Of a stretch of DNA of 64,000 bases, positions 50,301 to 59,039 are shown one piece after another. The DNA comes from JAHEJX01 sp041605955 (GTDB lineage: Bacteria > Actinomycetota > Acidimicrobiia > Spongiisociales > UBA5794), in assembly GCA_041605955.1 (NCBI GenBank), contig JBFIXI010000010.1, forward strand, positions 1-64,000. The letters run 5' to 3'. How positions within the stretch are numbered: position 1 is the stretch's first letter; every line of letters begins with the position of its first letter. The notes beneath the pieces are model-generated. The model saw only the letters and a list, made by a program, of their open reading frames with translations, made no database searches and was not told where the DNA came from. The position numbers and the translations under genes were made by a program.

Positions 50301-51365
50301 CTACTCGGCCACCACCGTGGTCGCCTTGACATCCCATGTCACAATGGCGGCGTCGCCAACGCCGTATAGCGAGACGCCCGGCCGGTTCTCTTCTTTGACC
50401 TCGATTGTGCCCTCCGACGTCTCCACGTCGTAGTAAAAGACGTCGCCGTGGTACACGCGGCGAGTAATCGTGCCGGACAACCGGTTGAGCCCTTCTGGAA
50501 CGCTCTCATCGACGCGGTAGAGGACGAAGCGTTCCGGTCGCACCGCGATGGTGATCGCCGTGCCGGCAGCCACCTCGGTCGAAGCGTTGATGTTGGCTCC
50601 GGCTTGCAGCTTCACGGTGGACCCGTCCACCACCGTCCCGGGAATCAGGTTGATCTCACCGATGAAGTCGGCGACGAAGCGCGACTTGGGGTGCTCGTAG
50701 ATGTCCTCCGGGGCGCCAACCTGCAGCAGCTTGCCCTGGTCCATAACCCCGATGCGGTCGCTCATGGTCAGTGCTTCCACCTGATCGTGGGTCACGTAGA
50801 CGAACGTAATGCCCACCCGCTCCTGGAGCTCCTTCAGCTCGATTTGCATCGCCTGGCGCAGCTTGAGATCGAGCGCTCCCAGCGGCTCGTCGAGCAACAA
50901 GACCTCGGGCTCGTTGACGAGCGCCCTGGCCAGTGCCACCCGCTGTTGCTGGCCGCCCGACAGCTGCGACGGCCGGGCATCGGCGCGATGAGTGAGCTGG
51001 ACCATGTCGAGTGACCGCTTGACCCGAGCCGCCATGTCGCCGGCGTCGACCTTCTTCATCTGAAGTCCGAAGGCCACATTGTCTTCGACCGTCATGTGGG
51101 GAAAGAGGGCGTACGACTGAAAGACCGTGTTCACCGGGCGCTTGTTCGGCGGCTCCAGTTTCATCTCCCTGCCGTGGATCTGGATCGAGCCTGCGGTCGG
51201 GAAGTCGAAGCCAGCGATCATCCGCAATGTGGTGGTCTTCCCGCACCCCGACGGTCCGAGCAACGAGAAGAACTCGCCGTCCGTGATCGAGAGGTCGACG
51301 TCGTCGACGGCGGTCACGTCTCCAAACAGCTTGGTGACGTTGGAGAGCTCGACGGCAACGCTCAC
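50301..51365 (-). CDS. potA: Polyamine ABC transporter ATPase (PotA-like)
   Basis: 354 residues. Walker A GPSGCGKTT, Q-loop VFQSYALFPHMTV, signature LSGGQQQRVALARAL, Walker B VLLLDEPLGALD and H-loop VYVTHDQ are all intact. A TOBE domain (about residues 265-350) follows, as in PotA/PotG. The start is GTG at 51365, overlapping the GNAT stop as GTGA. It energises PotBC uptake at the membrane. Confidence 0.94.
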   Translation of the reverse strand: MSVAVELSNVTKLFGDVTAVDDVDLSITDGEFFSLLGPSGCGKTTTLRMIAGFDFPTAGSIQIHGREMKLEPPNKRPVNTVFQSYALFPHMTVEDNVAFGLQMKKVDAGDMAARVKRSLDMVQLTHRADARPSQLSGGQQQRVALARALVNEPEVLLLDEPLGALDLKLRQAMQIELKELQERVGITFVYVTHDQVEALTMSDRIGVMDQGKLLQVGAPEDIYEHPKSRFVADFIGEINLIPGTVVDGSTVKLQAGANINASTEVAAGTAITIAVRPERFVLYRVDESVPEGLNRLSGTITRRVYHGDVFYYDVETSEGTIEVKEENRPGVSLYGVGDAAIVTWDVKATTVVAE

Positions 51366-52006
51366 TCTGCGGTCTCCTCGTTCTCCCACACGATCAGGGC
51401 CGCCCAGCCCTCGTTCTCTTCGTCCTCCAGATAGTCCTCGAGGACGCCGCGCACCTCGAAGCCGTTGCCGAGCTGGAAGGTCAGTGTGCGGTCGTAGATC
51501 TGTCCGGCCACGACCTTGTCAACGTATTCCTGGGCGGACATCTCGTGCTTGTGGTCCTTGAAGTTGGCCAGGTAACCCCCGGCGATGATGCCGCGTTTGC
51601 CGTGCCGCCTTACGAGGTCCTTGCGTAGGTCGTACAGAAGGCGCCCGATACCGCGGCGGCGGTAGTCGGGGTGAACCACGATGTCGGTGCCGTAGTACCA
51701 GTCGCCGGACGCGTCGTGGTTGCGGCACTGGTTCTCGCCGGTGATGCCCATGATGCTGTGCTGCGGATGGTTGAAGTCGAAGTCGAGGAAGATCCCGGCC
51801 CCTTGCCCGACCACTCGGTCGCCGTCGAGGACGACAAAGAACCCCTCCGGGAACACCTCGGCGTACGCCAACATGTCCTCCAGGGAGATGAGCTCGCTCG
51901 GGTCGGCGCTGGGGAAGGCGGCCAGTTCCAGCGCAGCACACTGCGGGGCAAGCTCCGCTGTGAGGTTGGTCACCGTGAGGCCTTCAGAGGGCGTTGCCGT
52001 CGCCAT
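51362..52006 (-). CDS. GNAT acetyltransferase in the polyamine transport operon
   Basis: 214-residue GNAT protein. The acetyl-CoA motif is visible as DIVVHPDYRRRGIGRLLYDLRKDLVRR, preceded by EGFFVVLDGDRVVGQGAGIF. The C-terminal part includes GGYLANFKDHKHEMSAQEYVDKVVAG, found in GNAT enzymes often encoded with amidases or transporters. It lies directly after the C45 acyltransferase (stop and start adjacent) and overlaps potA as GTGA. N-acetylation of an imported polyamine is a reasonable but unproven role. Confidence 0.85.
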   Translation of the reverse strand: MATATPSEGLTVTNLTAELAPQCAALELAAFPSADPSELISLEDMLAYAEVFPEGFFVVLDGDRVVGQGAGIFLDFDFNHPQHSIMGITGENQCRNHDASGDWYYGTDIVVHPDYRRRGIGRLLYDLRKDLVRRHGKRGIIAGGYLANFKDHKHEMSAQEYVDKVVAGQIYDRTLTFQLGNGFEVRGVLEDYLEDEENEGWAALIVWENEETAE

Positions 52007-53092
52007 TCACACTGCCGATAGCGCAAAGTGCTGATACTCGTTCATGTCGGGCCGTCCCCACACCGCCCACAGCTCCCCCGTCGCGGGGCGCATCACGATC
52101 CCGCCGCAGCTCTCGATGTGATACGGCGCCTGCGATGTCTGACAGACCGCCTCTGCATCGCGGGTCATCTCCATCACCCGCTCCGGCGTGACCGGCCCCG
52201 ACCCAATGAGCTCCTGCCCTCGCTCCAAACGCCGCTGCGAACTCTCCATCAGCCCCGTTGGCCGCACTGCCTGAAAGGCGGTGGTAGCCGCCGCCAGGGT
52301 GTGGTTGGTATGCAGGAATGGACCCGTCTCGACCGGGGTGACCTGCGTGGCTTGCGGCATCGCCTCGATGTTGACCCCTCGTCCCTCACCATCGACGAGC
52401 ATATAGTTGTGCGCCCCGGCCAACTCGGCCTCGAGCACACAGTCGATCGCATCGTCGAGCGACGCCTGCTGGAGCGCGCGACGCACCACGAACGGCCAGG
52501 TCACTCCCAAAGTGCCGATCTGTGCGGCGAGGTTGTTGATTCCGATCGCCAGTCCCGCCTCGTTCATGCCCATCTGGCCAAGGCAGCCTTCAGTGGTGAA
52601 CACAAGTGCCGCCGGGCCTGAGTCCGGGCGCAGATCGAGCATGAGGACGTGCCTGGTAGCGGAGTCGTGCATATCCCAGGTCTGGCCGAGGATCGCTCGA
52701 CCGTCTGCGGTGGCCGGCCCGGGGGCGATAACGGCCGTGCAGTCGTCCTCCTCCGGAGGCGCCCCCAGCTGGCCGCGCACGGTGTCGACGAAGTCGGTGA
52801 AGCCGCCGACCACTATCGCCTCGCCAAGGCTGAGCCCGGCGGCATCCGCCATCGCAGCCATCTCGGCGGTCAGCTCCTCCGAATACCCGGCGTGAGCCGG
52901 GATCATCGACTCGGCGAGCTCGCCAATGCGGTCCATGTCGATCTCCCCACCCGACCATTCACCGGCGGCGACTATTGCCAGCCGTTCGTCAGCGTATTGG
53001 CGGATCCCCGCCGCCCGTGCTGCGCCGTGGGCGGCGCCGATCGCCTCCGGAGACCCCGCCACGACAAGAGGACGTATCGCGCCGTACTTCAC
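52007..53092 (-). CDS. C45-type autoproteolytic acyltransferase/hydrolase (AAT-like)
   Basis: 361 residues of the peptidase C45 (isopenicillin acyltransferase-like) family, Ntn hydrolases that self-cleave before a cysteine. That residue is probably Cys118 in EEDDCTAVIAPG, followed by GRAILGQTWDMHD and TEGCLGQMGMNEAGLAIGINNLAA, all typical. It would act on an acyl-amine bond, by hydrolysis or transfer. It is the first gene of the polyamine transport operon, so an acylated polyamine or amino acid may be its substrate. The start is GTG at 53092. Confidence 0.87.
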   Translation of the reverse strand: MKYGAIRPLVVAGSPEAIGAAHGAARAAGIRQYADERLAIVAAGEWSGGEIDMDRIGELAESMIPAHAGYSEELTAEMAAMADAAGLSLGEAIVVGGFTDFVDTVRGQLGAPPEEDDCTAVIAPGPATADGRAILGQTWDMHDSATRHVLMLDLRPDSGPAALVFTTEGCLGQMGMNEAGLAIGINNLAAQIGTLGVTWPFVVRRALQQASLDDAIDCVLEAELAGAHNYMLVDGEGRGVNIEAMPQATQVTPVETGPFLHTNHTLAAATTAFQAVRPTGLMESSQRRLERGQELIGSGPVTPERVMEMTRDAEAVCQTSQAPYHIESCGGIVMRPATGELWAVWGRPDMNEYQHFALSAV

Positions 53093-53222
53093 TTCTGTCG
53101 GCCCACCCTATGCCGCTCCTTGTTCCACCGGAGTATGTTGCTCGCCCGACGCCCGTGCAACTAGGCCACGACCCCGCCTGATAGCCTGGCAAAACTGCAG
53201 ATCTCACCGCGGGAGGGCCTCA

Positions 53223-54191
53223 GTGACCGATCCGTTTCAGTCTGCCAGGTCGCAGGCGTTTGCCGCCAGGGCCTCGTTCGCAGGAGTCCCCGCCCGCCCG
53301 TTAGACGACTTGGGAGATGCCGGCGTAGTGATCCTGGGCGCTCCTTTCGATTGGGGAACGACCTTTCGCGCCGGAACCCGCATGGGACCCAAGGCCATCC
53401 GGGAAACCGATTATCTCGGCTTTGACGGTTCTCGTCCCCACCTGCCCTCCGGCATCGACTCCCTCAGCGTCCTCAACGTGGTCGATGCCGGCGATCTTCT
53501 CCTCCCCGTCGGATACATCGAGGAGAGCCTTGACCTCATCGCCGCCGCAGTGGAGGGGGTGGCCCGCCACGGGGCCGTGCCGATCGTGCTCGGCGGCGAC
53601 CACTCGATCACCTTCCCCAACGCCAGGGCGGTAGCCGCAGTCCACGGCGACATTGCATTGATCCACTTCGATGCCCACGCCGACACCGGGTTGAAGGCTC
53701 CCGGAGGCGTGCTGCTCGGCCACGGCACGCCGATGCGTCGCCTCATCGAATCGGGGGCGGTCGCCGGGAGGCGCTTCGTGCAGATCGGGCTCCGGGGCTA
53801 TTGGCCTGAGCCGGAAACCGTGGCCTGGATGGAAGAGCAAGGCATGCGCACGTTCCTGATGAGTGAGATCGTCGAACGCGGCATGCGTCAGGTTGTCGAC
53901 GACGCCGTCGCCTACGCGGCGGAAGGCGCCGACGCCGTGTTCCTGTCCGTGGACATCGACGTCGTCGATCCCGCCATGGCCCCCGGCACCGGCACTCCGG
54001 AACCCGGAGGGATCACGTCGCGGGAGCTCCTCGACACCTTGCGCCGGCTGTCACGGGAGCTCGACGTGGTGGGCGCCGACATCGTCGAGGTGGCTCCCCC
54101 TTACGACGGCCCCGGTGAGATCACCGCTTTCCTCGCCAATCGCTGCGTCCTCGAGATCCTCAACGGGATGGCAGAGCGCAGACTCGTATGA
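53223..54191 (+). CDS. speB: Agmatinase (ureohydrolase family)
   Basis: Hydrolyses agmatine to putrescine and urea with a Mn2 centre. In 322 residues the metal motifs are clear: VLGGDHSITFPN, IHFDAHADTGLK and SVDIDVVDPAMAPGTGTPEPGG. N-terminal LGAPFDWGTTFRAGTRMGPKAIRE is typical of agmatinases and related guanidino hydrolases; guanidinobutyrase is an alternative. The start is GTG at 53223, with GGGAGGG five bases upstream; the frame continues upstream without support. It diverges from the Pot operon and converges on tetR, within the polyamine island. Confidence 0.92.
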   Translation: MTDPFQSARSQAFAARASFAGVPARPLDDLGDAGVVILGAPFDWGTTFRAGTRMGPKAIRETDYLGFDGSRPHLPSGIDSLSVLNVVDAGDLLLPVGYIEESLDLIAAAVEGVARHGAVPIVLGGDHSITFPNARAVAAVHGDIALIHFDAHADTGLKAPGGVLLGHGTPMRRLIESGAVAGRRFVQIGLRGYWPEPETVAWMEEQGMRTFLMSEIVERGMRQVVDDAVAYAAEGADAVFLSVDIDVVDPAMAPGTGTPEPGGITSRELLDTLRRLSRELDVVGADIVEVAPPYDGPGEITAFLANRCVLEILNGMAERRLV

Positions 54192-54219
54192 GTGACTTGT
54201 GGAGTCGAAGAACGCGGTC

Positions 54220-54801
54220 TCAGCGGGCGCACTCGGCCAGCACTGCGGCGACGGCAGCATCGGCCGCCTGCGTCAGCCGCTCCGGGCTCCACTGCCGAGG
54301 AGCCTCCACGATCGATACGAATGCCCCCTGGGCCACCAGCACGAGCATGTCGGCGGCCCGCTCCGGGTCGGGATGGCCGCATTGGTCGACCAGCTTGGCG
54401 ATCACGCCCCGCACCGCACTCGTCGACTCGACGAGATGGCGCTCTACCGCCGCGTCCCGACCCGGCACCGAGAGCACAGCTATCCAGAATTGCGACCGCA
54501 TCAGCTCGTCATCGTCCCACTCGACGGCGGAGCGCATAGCCCGGCGCAGAGCCTCCGGTGGGTCGCTCCCCGCCAGCTCCGTTTCCAGCTCGGCGAGCCA
54601 CGTGTCCTCGATATGGCGGAGTGCGTTCACTAACAGCGCCGATCGGGTGCCCAAGTAGTTGGTGATGAACGAGGTGGAAGCACCCAACTCCGCCGCCACG
54701 GATCGGATGGTGACGCCTCGCAGCCCATCCCTCCCGGCTACACGGAGCGTGGCCTCCGCCACCGCGGCGCGCCGCGCATCCTCGTCAACCTGGATCGGCA
54801 T
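54220..54801 (-). CDS. TetR-family regulator of the polyamine island
   Basis: 193 residues. An N-terminal helix-turn-helix, LRGVTIRSVAAELGASTSFITNYLGTRSALLVNAL (about residues 28-62), is followed by an all-helical ligand domain with AMRSAVEWDDDELMRSQFWIAVLS, as in TetR regulators of amine catabolism. The ATG overlaps the aminotransferase stop as TAATG, so it is the third gene of the FAD oxidase-aminotransferase-tetR operon. The perfect palindrome at 57540-57561 is the obvious candidate operator, which would give autoregulation and control of the divergent aldehyde dehydrogenase. The ligand is not known. Confidence 0.88.
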   Translation of the reverse strand: MPIQVDEDARRAAVAEATLRVAGRDGLRGVTIRSVAAELGASTSFITNYLGTRSALLVNALRHIEDTWLAELETELAGSDPPEALRRAMRSAVEWDDDELMRSQFWIAVLSVPGRDAAVERHLVESTSAVRGVIAKLVDQCGHPDPERAADMLVLVAQGAFVSIVEAPRQWSPERLTQAADAAVAAVLAECAR

Positions 54802-56111
54802 TATCGCAGGGCCTCATCCAGTGCCTCGGCGAAGACTTGCAGCGTGGTGGCGACGTCCTCATCGGTATGCGCCGCCGACAAGAACCACGGCTCGAGGGCG
54901 TCCGGCGACGGCAGCACGCCCCGCCGGATCATCGCCATGACCAGCTTCTCGTAGAGCCGGTCATCGTGATGGGTGCTGGCCCGGTAGTCCTGCGGCCTGT
55001 CCTCCCCGAAGTAGAAGCCGAACATGGCCGGGCGGCCGTGCACGGAGCTGGGGACGCCGCGGTCTGCCAACAACTTGGTGGTGCCCTCCATCAGCGCCGC
55101 GCCGACGCGCTCGACCTGGGCGAGCGGCTCACCGGTGAGAAGCCGCTCGATCGTGGCCTGGGCGGCAGCCGTTGAGACCGCGTTACCCGAGTATGTGCCG
55201 GCTTGGACGATCCCGCCGCGCTCCCATCCCTGCAGGACCGGCCCGCGGCCGGCGATCGCCGCCACCGGCAGCCCGTTGCCCATCGCTTTGGCGAACGTGG
55301 CCAGATCGGGAATGACGCCGTATACCTCGGCGGCGCCGCCCACCGCGATACGGAACCCGGTCTTGACCTCGTCGAAGATCAGCAAAGCCCCGTGCTCGTC
55401 GCAGATCGCGCGCAGCCCTTCGAGGAATCCGGGCGCCGGCTCGATGCCCATCGCGTTGCCGAGCATCGGCTCCACCATGAGCGCCGCCACTCGAGAGCCT
55501 TCGCTGGCGAACAGCCGTCGCACCCCTTCGAGATCGTTGAAAGCCAGCGTGCGCACCAGGCCGCCGACCATGTGCGGCATTCCGGAGCTCATCGGTACCG
55601 GTACGGGGCGAAAGGGGGAACCCAGCACATCGGCAGGGTCTCCCGGGGTCGAGTACATCACGTAGTCGTGGGCGCCGTGGTAAGTGCCCTCGAACTTGAC
55701 TACGACGTCCCGCCCGGTGAAGCCGCGGGCGAGCCGCACCGCATGCATGGTCGCCTCGGTGCCCGTGTTGGTGAAGCGGAGGCGCTCCACCCAGGAGACG
55801 GCCTGCTTCACAGCCTCGGCGGCCGTGACCTCCTGCTCTTGCGTGAAAGCGAACGTCGTGCCATTGGCCACTGCCTGCGCCACGGCGGCGCCGACATGGG
55901 GATCGGCATGGCCCAGGATGATGGGGCCGAATCCCATGTGATAGTCGATGTACCGGGTGCCGTCGGCGTCGAAGACATGGCTGCCTTGACCGCCGGCCAG
56001 GACGATCGTGTCGTCTGCTCCCCAGTATCGCCAGCCGCTGGAGACTCCGTTGACCAGCGCAGCGCGGGCGCGGGTGAATAGCTCGGCGGTCTTGGGTCCT
56101 TGGATGCTCAT
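54801..56111 (-). CDS. Class III PLP aminotransferase (glutamate-1-semialdehyde aminomutase-like)
   Basis: 436 residues. The N-terminus GVSSGWRYWGADDTIVLAGGQGSHVFDADG and DYHMGFGPIILGHADPHV are typical of this branch. PLP-binding features are TNTGTEATMHAVRLARGFTGR, LIFDEVKTGFR, and the Schiff-base lysine in DLATFAKAMGNGLPVAA. The aminomutase-like group also contains omega-amino acid and polyamine aminotransferases, and here the neighbouring amine oxidase and aldehyde dehydrogenase favour a catabolic role. It should not be taken for hemL. It is in an operon with tetR downstream and an FAD oxidase upstream. Confidence 0.87.
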   Translation of the reverse strand: MSIQGPKTAELFTRARAALVNGVSSGWRYWGADDTIVLAGGQGSHVFDADGTRYIDYHMGFGPIILGHADPHVGAAVAQAVANGTTFAFTQEQEVTAAEAVKQAVSWVERLRFTNTGTEATMHAVRLARGFTGRDVVVKFEGTYHGAHDYVMYSTPGDPADVLGSPFRPVPVPMSSGMPHMVGGLVRTLAFNDLEGVRRLFASEGSRVAALMVEPMLGNAMGIEPAPGFLEGLRAICDEHGALLIFDEVKTGFRIAVGGAAEVYGVIPDLATFAKAMGNGLPVAAIAGRGPVLQGWERGGIVQAGTYSGNAVSTAAAQATIERLLTGEPLAQVERVGAALMEGTTKLLADRGVPSSVHGRPAMFGFYFGEDRPQDYRASTHHDDRLYEKLVMAMIRRGVLPSPDALEPWFLSAAHTDEDVATTLQVFAEALDEALR

Positions 56112-56135
56112 TCGAGTCCTCTCGTCAACTTCGTA

Positions 56136-57527
56136 TCAGATCTTGACCAGGCGCCACAGCCATTCGGCGATGCGTGCCGGGCGGTGCTTCCTCGATTCCG
56201 TTTCATCGGCGTATTGCATGACGCGCAGCGCGGCGTTGATACCGAGCCAGCGCAGCGGCTCCGGCTCCCACCTGCGGACTCGGTGGTTCACCCACGGAAG
56301 GCGGGTGAGGCGGGTGTCGGTTCCGGTTATCAGATCGGCCAAGGTGCGGCCGGCGAGGTGGGCGGCGGTGATCCCTGCACCCACGTATCCGCCCCCCCAC
56401 GCGATTCCGGTCTCCGGATCCAAGCCGACGGTCGGCATCCAGCGTCGGCTGACGCCGAGCACGCCGCCCCAGCGATGGGTGATCTTGGTGTCCTGCAGCT
56501 GCGGGAAGAGCTCGAGCAGCGCCCCGCGCACCGGCACGAATGCCCTTGCGGAGAAGTCGGCGTTGCGGCGCACCTGCGACCCGTAGTCGTAAGGTGCCCC
56601 CCGACCCCCAAACGCGATCCGCCCGTCGGCGGTGCGCTGGCCATAGACCACGAGATGGCGCAGATCACCAAACGCCTCCCGATTGGCCAGACCGATCGAA
56701 TCCCATAGGTCTTCGCTGAGCGGCTCGGTAGCGATCATCAGTGAATACAGCGGTGCCAGCGTCCGTTTGTGACCGGCCAGCTCGGCGGTATACCCCTCGG
56801 TGGCGCGCACCACGATCGGCGCCCGGATCGTGCCCCCCGGGGTCACGATCCGCCCCGGCACCAGCGAGCTGACCGCGGTTCCTTCATAGATGGCGGCCCC
56901 ACGATCCTCGACGACCCGGGCCAGCCCATGGACCAGCTTCGCCGGATGGATCGGCGCCGTCAGCGCCGACCACAGGCCTGCCCGCACGTTGGCGGCTCGG
57001 CCCACTTCGCGGGCTTCCGCAGCCGACAGCATGCGCAGCTGGGCCTCGGACCAGCCGTACCGGCGGGCCCGAGCCACGTCGTCGCGGGCGCGTGCCTCCT
57101 GGCCGCCGTTGACCAGAAACTCGATGGTGCCGCTCTTCTCGAAATCGCAGTCGATGGCGTGATCCTCGATGACTTGACCGATGTCGTCTACGGCGTGGCG
57201 CAAGGTCGCCGACCAGGCGCGGGCGGTGTCCAGATCGGACATCGCTTCGATACGGTGCGGGCCGGCGGCAAACCCGTCGTAGCAGTAACCACCGTTGCGG
57301 CCGGAGGCGCCGAAGCCGACATGCTCCCTGTCAACAAGTGCGATGCGCAGCGAGCGGTCGGCGGCCTGCAGGAAATAAGCGGTCCACAGCCCGGTGTAGC
57401 CGGCACCCACGATGACCACGTCGACGTCGCGATCTTGCGACAGAGCGGGCCGAATCGCGATAACGTCGTCCACAGCCTCCCACCACAGAGGGCGGGGTGT
57501 TGCCGTAGCAAGAGATGAGGCATCCAC
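56136..57527 (-). CDS. FAD-dependent amine oxidoreductase (DAO/PuuB-like)
   Basis: 463 residues. The FAD-binding Rossmann motif is VDVVIVGAGYTGLWTAYFLQ, near residues 34-53, followed by GFGASGRNGGYCYDGFAAG, a pattern typical of PuuB/OrdL-type oxidases. The C-terminal part has RWGGVLGVSRRWMPTVGLD and GGGYVGAGITAAHLAGRTLADLI. It would oxidise an amine such as a gamma-glutamylated or free polyamine to an aldehyde. The start is GTG at 57527 with TATATT seven bases upstream; the frame further up crosses the divergent promoter. First gene of the operon with aminotransferase and tetR. No PuuA ligase is present, so free amines are possible. Confidence 0.85.
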   Translation of the reverse strand: MDASSLATATPRPLWWEAVDDVIAIRPALSQDRDVDVVIVGAGYTGLWTAYFLQAADRSLRIALVDREHVGFGASGRNGGYCYDGFAAGPHRIEAMSDLDTARAWSATLRHAVDDIGQVIEDHAIDCDFEKSGTIEFLVNGGQEARARDDVARARRYGWSEAQLRMLSAAEAREVGRAANVRAGLWSALTAPIHPAKLVHGLARVVEDRGAAIYEGTAVSSLVPGRIVTPGGTIRAPIVVRATEGYTAELAGHKRTLAPLYSLMIATEPLSEDLWDSIGLANREAFGDLRHLVVYGQRTADGRIAFGGRGAPYDYGSQVRRNADFSARAFVPVRGALLELFPQLQDTKITHRWGGVLGVSRRWMPTVGLDPETGIAWGGGYVGAGITAAHLAGRTLADLITGTDTRLTRLPWVNHRVRRWEPEPLRWLGINAALRVMQYADETESRKHRPARIAEWLWRLVKI

Positions 57528-57534
57528 CGCACGT

Positions 57535-57540
57535 AATATA
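57535..57540 (-). promoter_or_regulatory. Putative -10 hexamer for the FAD oxidase operon
   Basis: Minus-strand TATATT ends seven bases before the GTG at 57527 and shares its first base with the palindrome, so a bound repressor would block polymerase. Confidence 0.5.
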
Positions 57541-57561
57541 ACACCGTGATGTAACGGTGTT
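57540..57561. promoter_or_regulatory. Perfect palindromic operator between divergent catabolic genes
   Basis: AACACCGT-gatgta-ACGGTGTT: eight-base arms, perfectly inverted, six-base spacer. It lies 36 bases upstream of the aldehyde dehydrogenase ATG and next to the -10 of the FAD oxidase. Size and symmetry fit a TetR dimer; the tetR gene ends the oxidase operon. Confidence 0.7.
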
Positions 57562-57596
57562 GCAGCAAATCCGCTGGCACGAAAGGGCGCCCAGGC

Positions 57597-59033
57597 ATGG
57601 TCGAGACCGTGAAGCTCTACATCGCAGGAGAGTGGACCGAAGGAACGGGCCAAGGAGCATACGAGCTCCGCTCCCCCGCCACCGGCGAGCACATCGCCGA
57701 TATACCGATCGCCAGCCGGGACGACATCGATCGGGCGGTTGCCGCCGCCCGCACCGCCCACGACGAGATTCGCCACTGGTCCGCATTCGAGCGGGCCGAG
57801 CTATGCAATCGCATCGCAGCCGAGGTGGAACCGCTGGTCGAGGAGATCGCCCGGATCCAGACTCTCGAGCAGGGCAAGCCCTATCACGCCGAGTCGCTGG
57901 AAGACATCGAAGAAGCCAATGAGTACTTCCTCAACGCCGCCGAAGACGTCAAACGCCTCAGCGGCGACGTCATCCCCACCTCGGATCGCAACAAGCGGAT
58001 GTTCACGTTTCACCGCCCGGTCGGGGTGTGGGCGGCAATCACGCCGTGGAACTTCCCGGTGACCATCCCCCTGGAGTACATCGGTCCCGGCTTGGCGACC
58101 GGGAATGCCATCATCGCCAAACCTCCGCTGTTCACCTCCTGGGCATTGCTCAAATTGGCCGAAGCGTTCGATGCGGCCGGGGTCCCCAAAGGAGCGATAT
58201 CGGTGATTCCCGGCGCCGGCGACATCGGCGAGCTGCTGGTCACCCACGATGGCATCGATGCAATCGGCTTCACCGGATCCTCGGAGACCGGGCGCCGCAT
58301 CATCTCCCAGATGGGCATCAAGCGATCGATCATGGAGATGTCGGGCAACGGGCCCACCATCGTCACCTCCGACGCCAACGTGCAGGCCGCCGCCGAAGCC
58401 GCGGTCTACGGCGCCTACTACAACGCCGGCCAGGTGTGTTGCGCAACCGAGCGGGTGATCGTGCTCGACGAAGTCCACGAGGAGTTCGTGGGGCACGCGC
58501 TCAAAGCGGCCGAGGCCGTCCATCTGGGCGACCCGTTCGCCGCCGAGACCAACATGGGCCCGCTCAACAACGAGCCCACCGCGGCCAAGATGGACCGCCA
58601 TCTCGCCGACGCCCGTGAGCGGGGGGCCGAGATCTTGGTAGGCGGGAGCCGCGCCCCCGGCTTCCCCACCGACCTGTACTACGACTTCACCGTGATCGAC
58701 CGCGTGCCGGAGGACTCGGTCGTAGCCCGCGAGGAAACGTTTGGCCCGGTGCTGCCAATCCTGACGGCACCCGACGACGAGGAGGCGGTCGGCATGGCCA
58801 ACCGCACCCACTTAGGGCTGCAGGCAGCGGTGTTCACCTCGAGCCTGCAGAAAGCGTTCTGGTACGCCGATCGCATCCGCACCGGCACCGTGGTGGTCAA
58901 CGACTCCACGGACTTCTGGGAGACGTTCCAACCGTTTGGCGGAGCGGCCGGCACCGACACCGGCTGGGGTCGCGGCAAGCTGGAGGAGTTCACCGACCTG
59001 CAGACGTTGGTCATCGACCTCAGAAACGCCTGA
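57597..59033 (+). CDS. NAD(P)-dependent aldehyde dehydrogenase
   Basis: 478 residues. The nucleotide site shows WAAITPWNFPVTIPLEY and IAKPPLFTSWALLKLAE. The general-base region is MEMSGNGPTIV, in which the usual glutamate-leucine-GGN(S) pattern is changed to EMSGNGP, and the nucleophile is in NAGQVCCATERVIV. The C-terminal EETFGPVLPI is standard. It would oxidise the aminoaldehyde made by the FAD oxidase to a gamma-aminobutyrate-like acid. It is divergent from that oxidase and shares the palindrome. It converges with a GMC gene after six bases. Confidence 0.92.
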   Translation: MVETVKLYIAGEWTEGTGQGAYELRSPATGEHIADIPIASRDDIDRAVAAARTAHDEIRHWSAFERAELCNRIAAEVEPLVEEIARIQTLEQGKPYHAESLEDIEEANEYFLNAAEDVKRLSGDVIPTSDRNKRMFTFHRPVGVWAAITPWNFPVTIPLEYIGPGLATGNAIIAKPPLFTSWALLKLAEAFDAAGVPKGAISVIPGAGDIGELLVTHDGIDAIGFTGSSETGRRIISQMGIKRSIMEMSGNGPTIVTSDANVQAAAEAAVYGAYYNAGQVCCATERVIVLDEVHEEFVGHALKAAEAVHLGDPFAAETNMGPLNNEPTAAKMDRHLADARERGAEILVGGSRAPGFPTDLYYDFTVIDRVPEDSVVAREETFGPVLPILTAPDDEEAVGMANRTHLGLQAAVFTSSLQKAFWYADRIRTGTVVVNDSTDFWETFQPFGGAAGTDTGWGRGKLEEFTDLQTLVIDLRNA

Positions 59034-59039
59034 GCTGTC

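Noticed and set aside
54801..56111. hemL (glutamate-1-semialdehyde aminomutase for haem synthesis)
   Set aside because: The fold is similar, but it is in an operon with an amine oxidase and tetR, so a catabolic aminotransferase is more likely.
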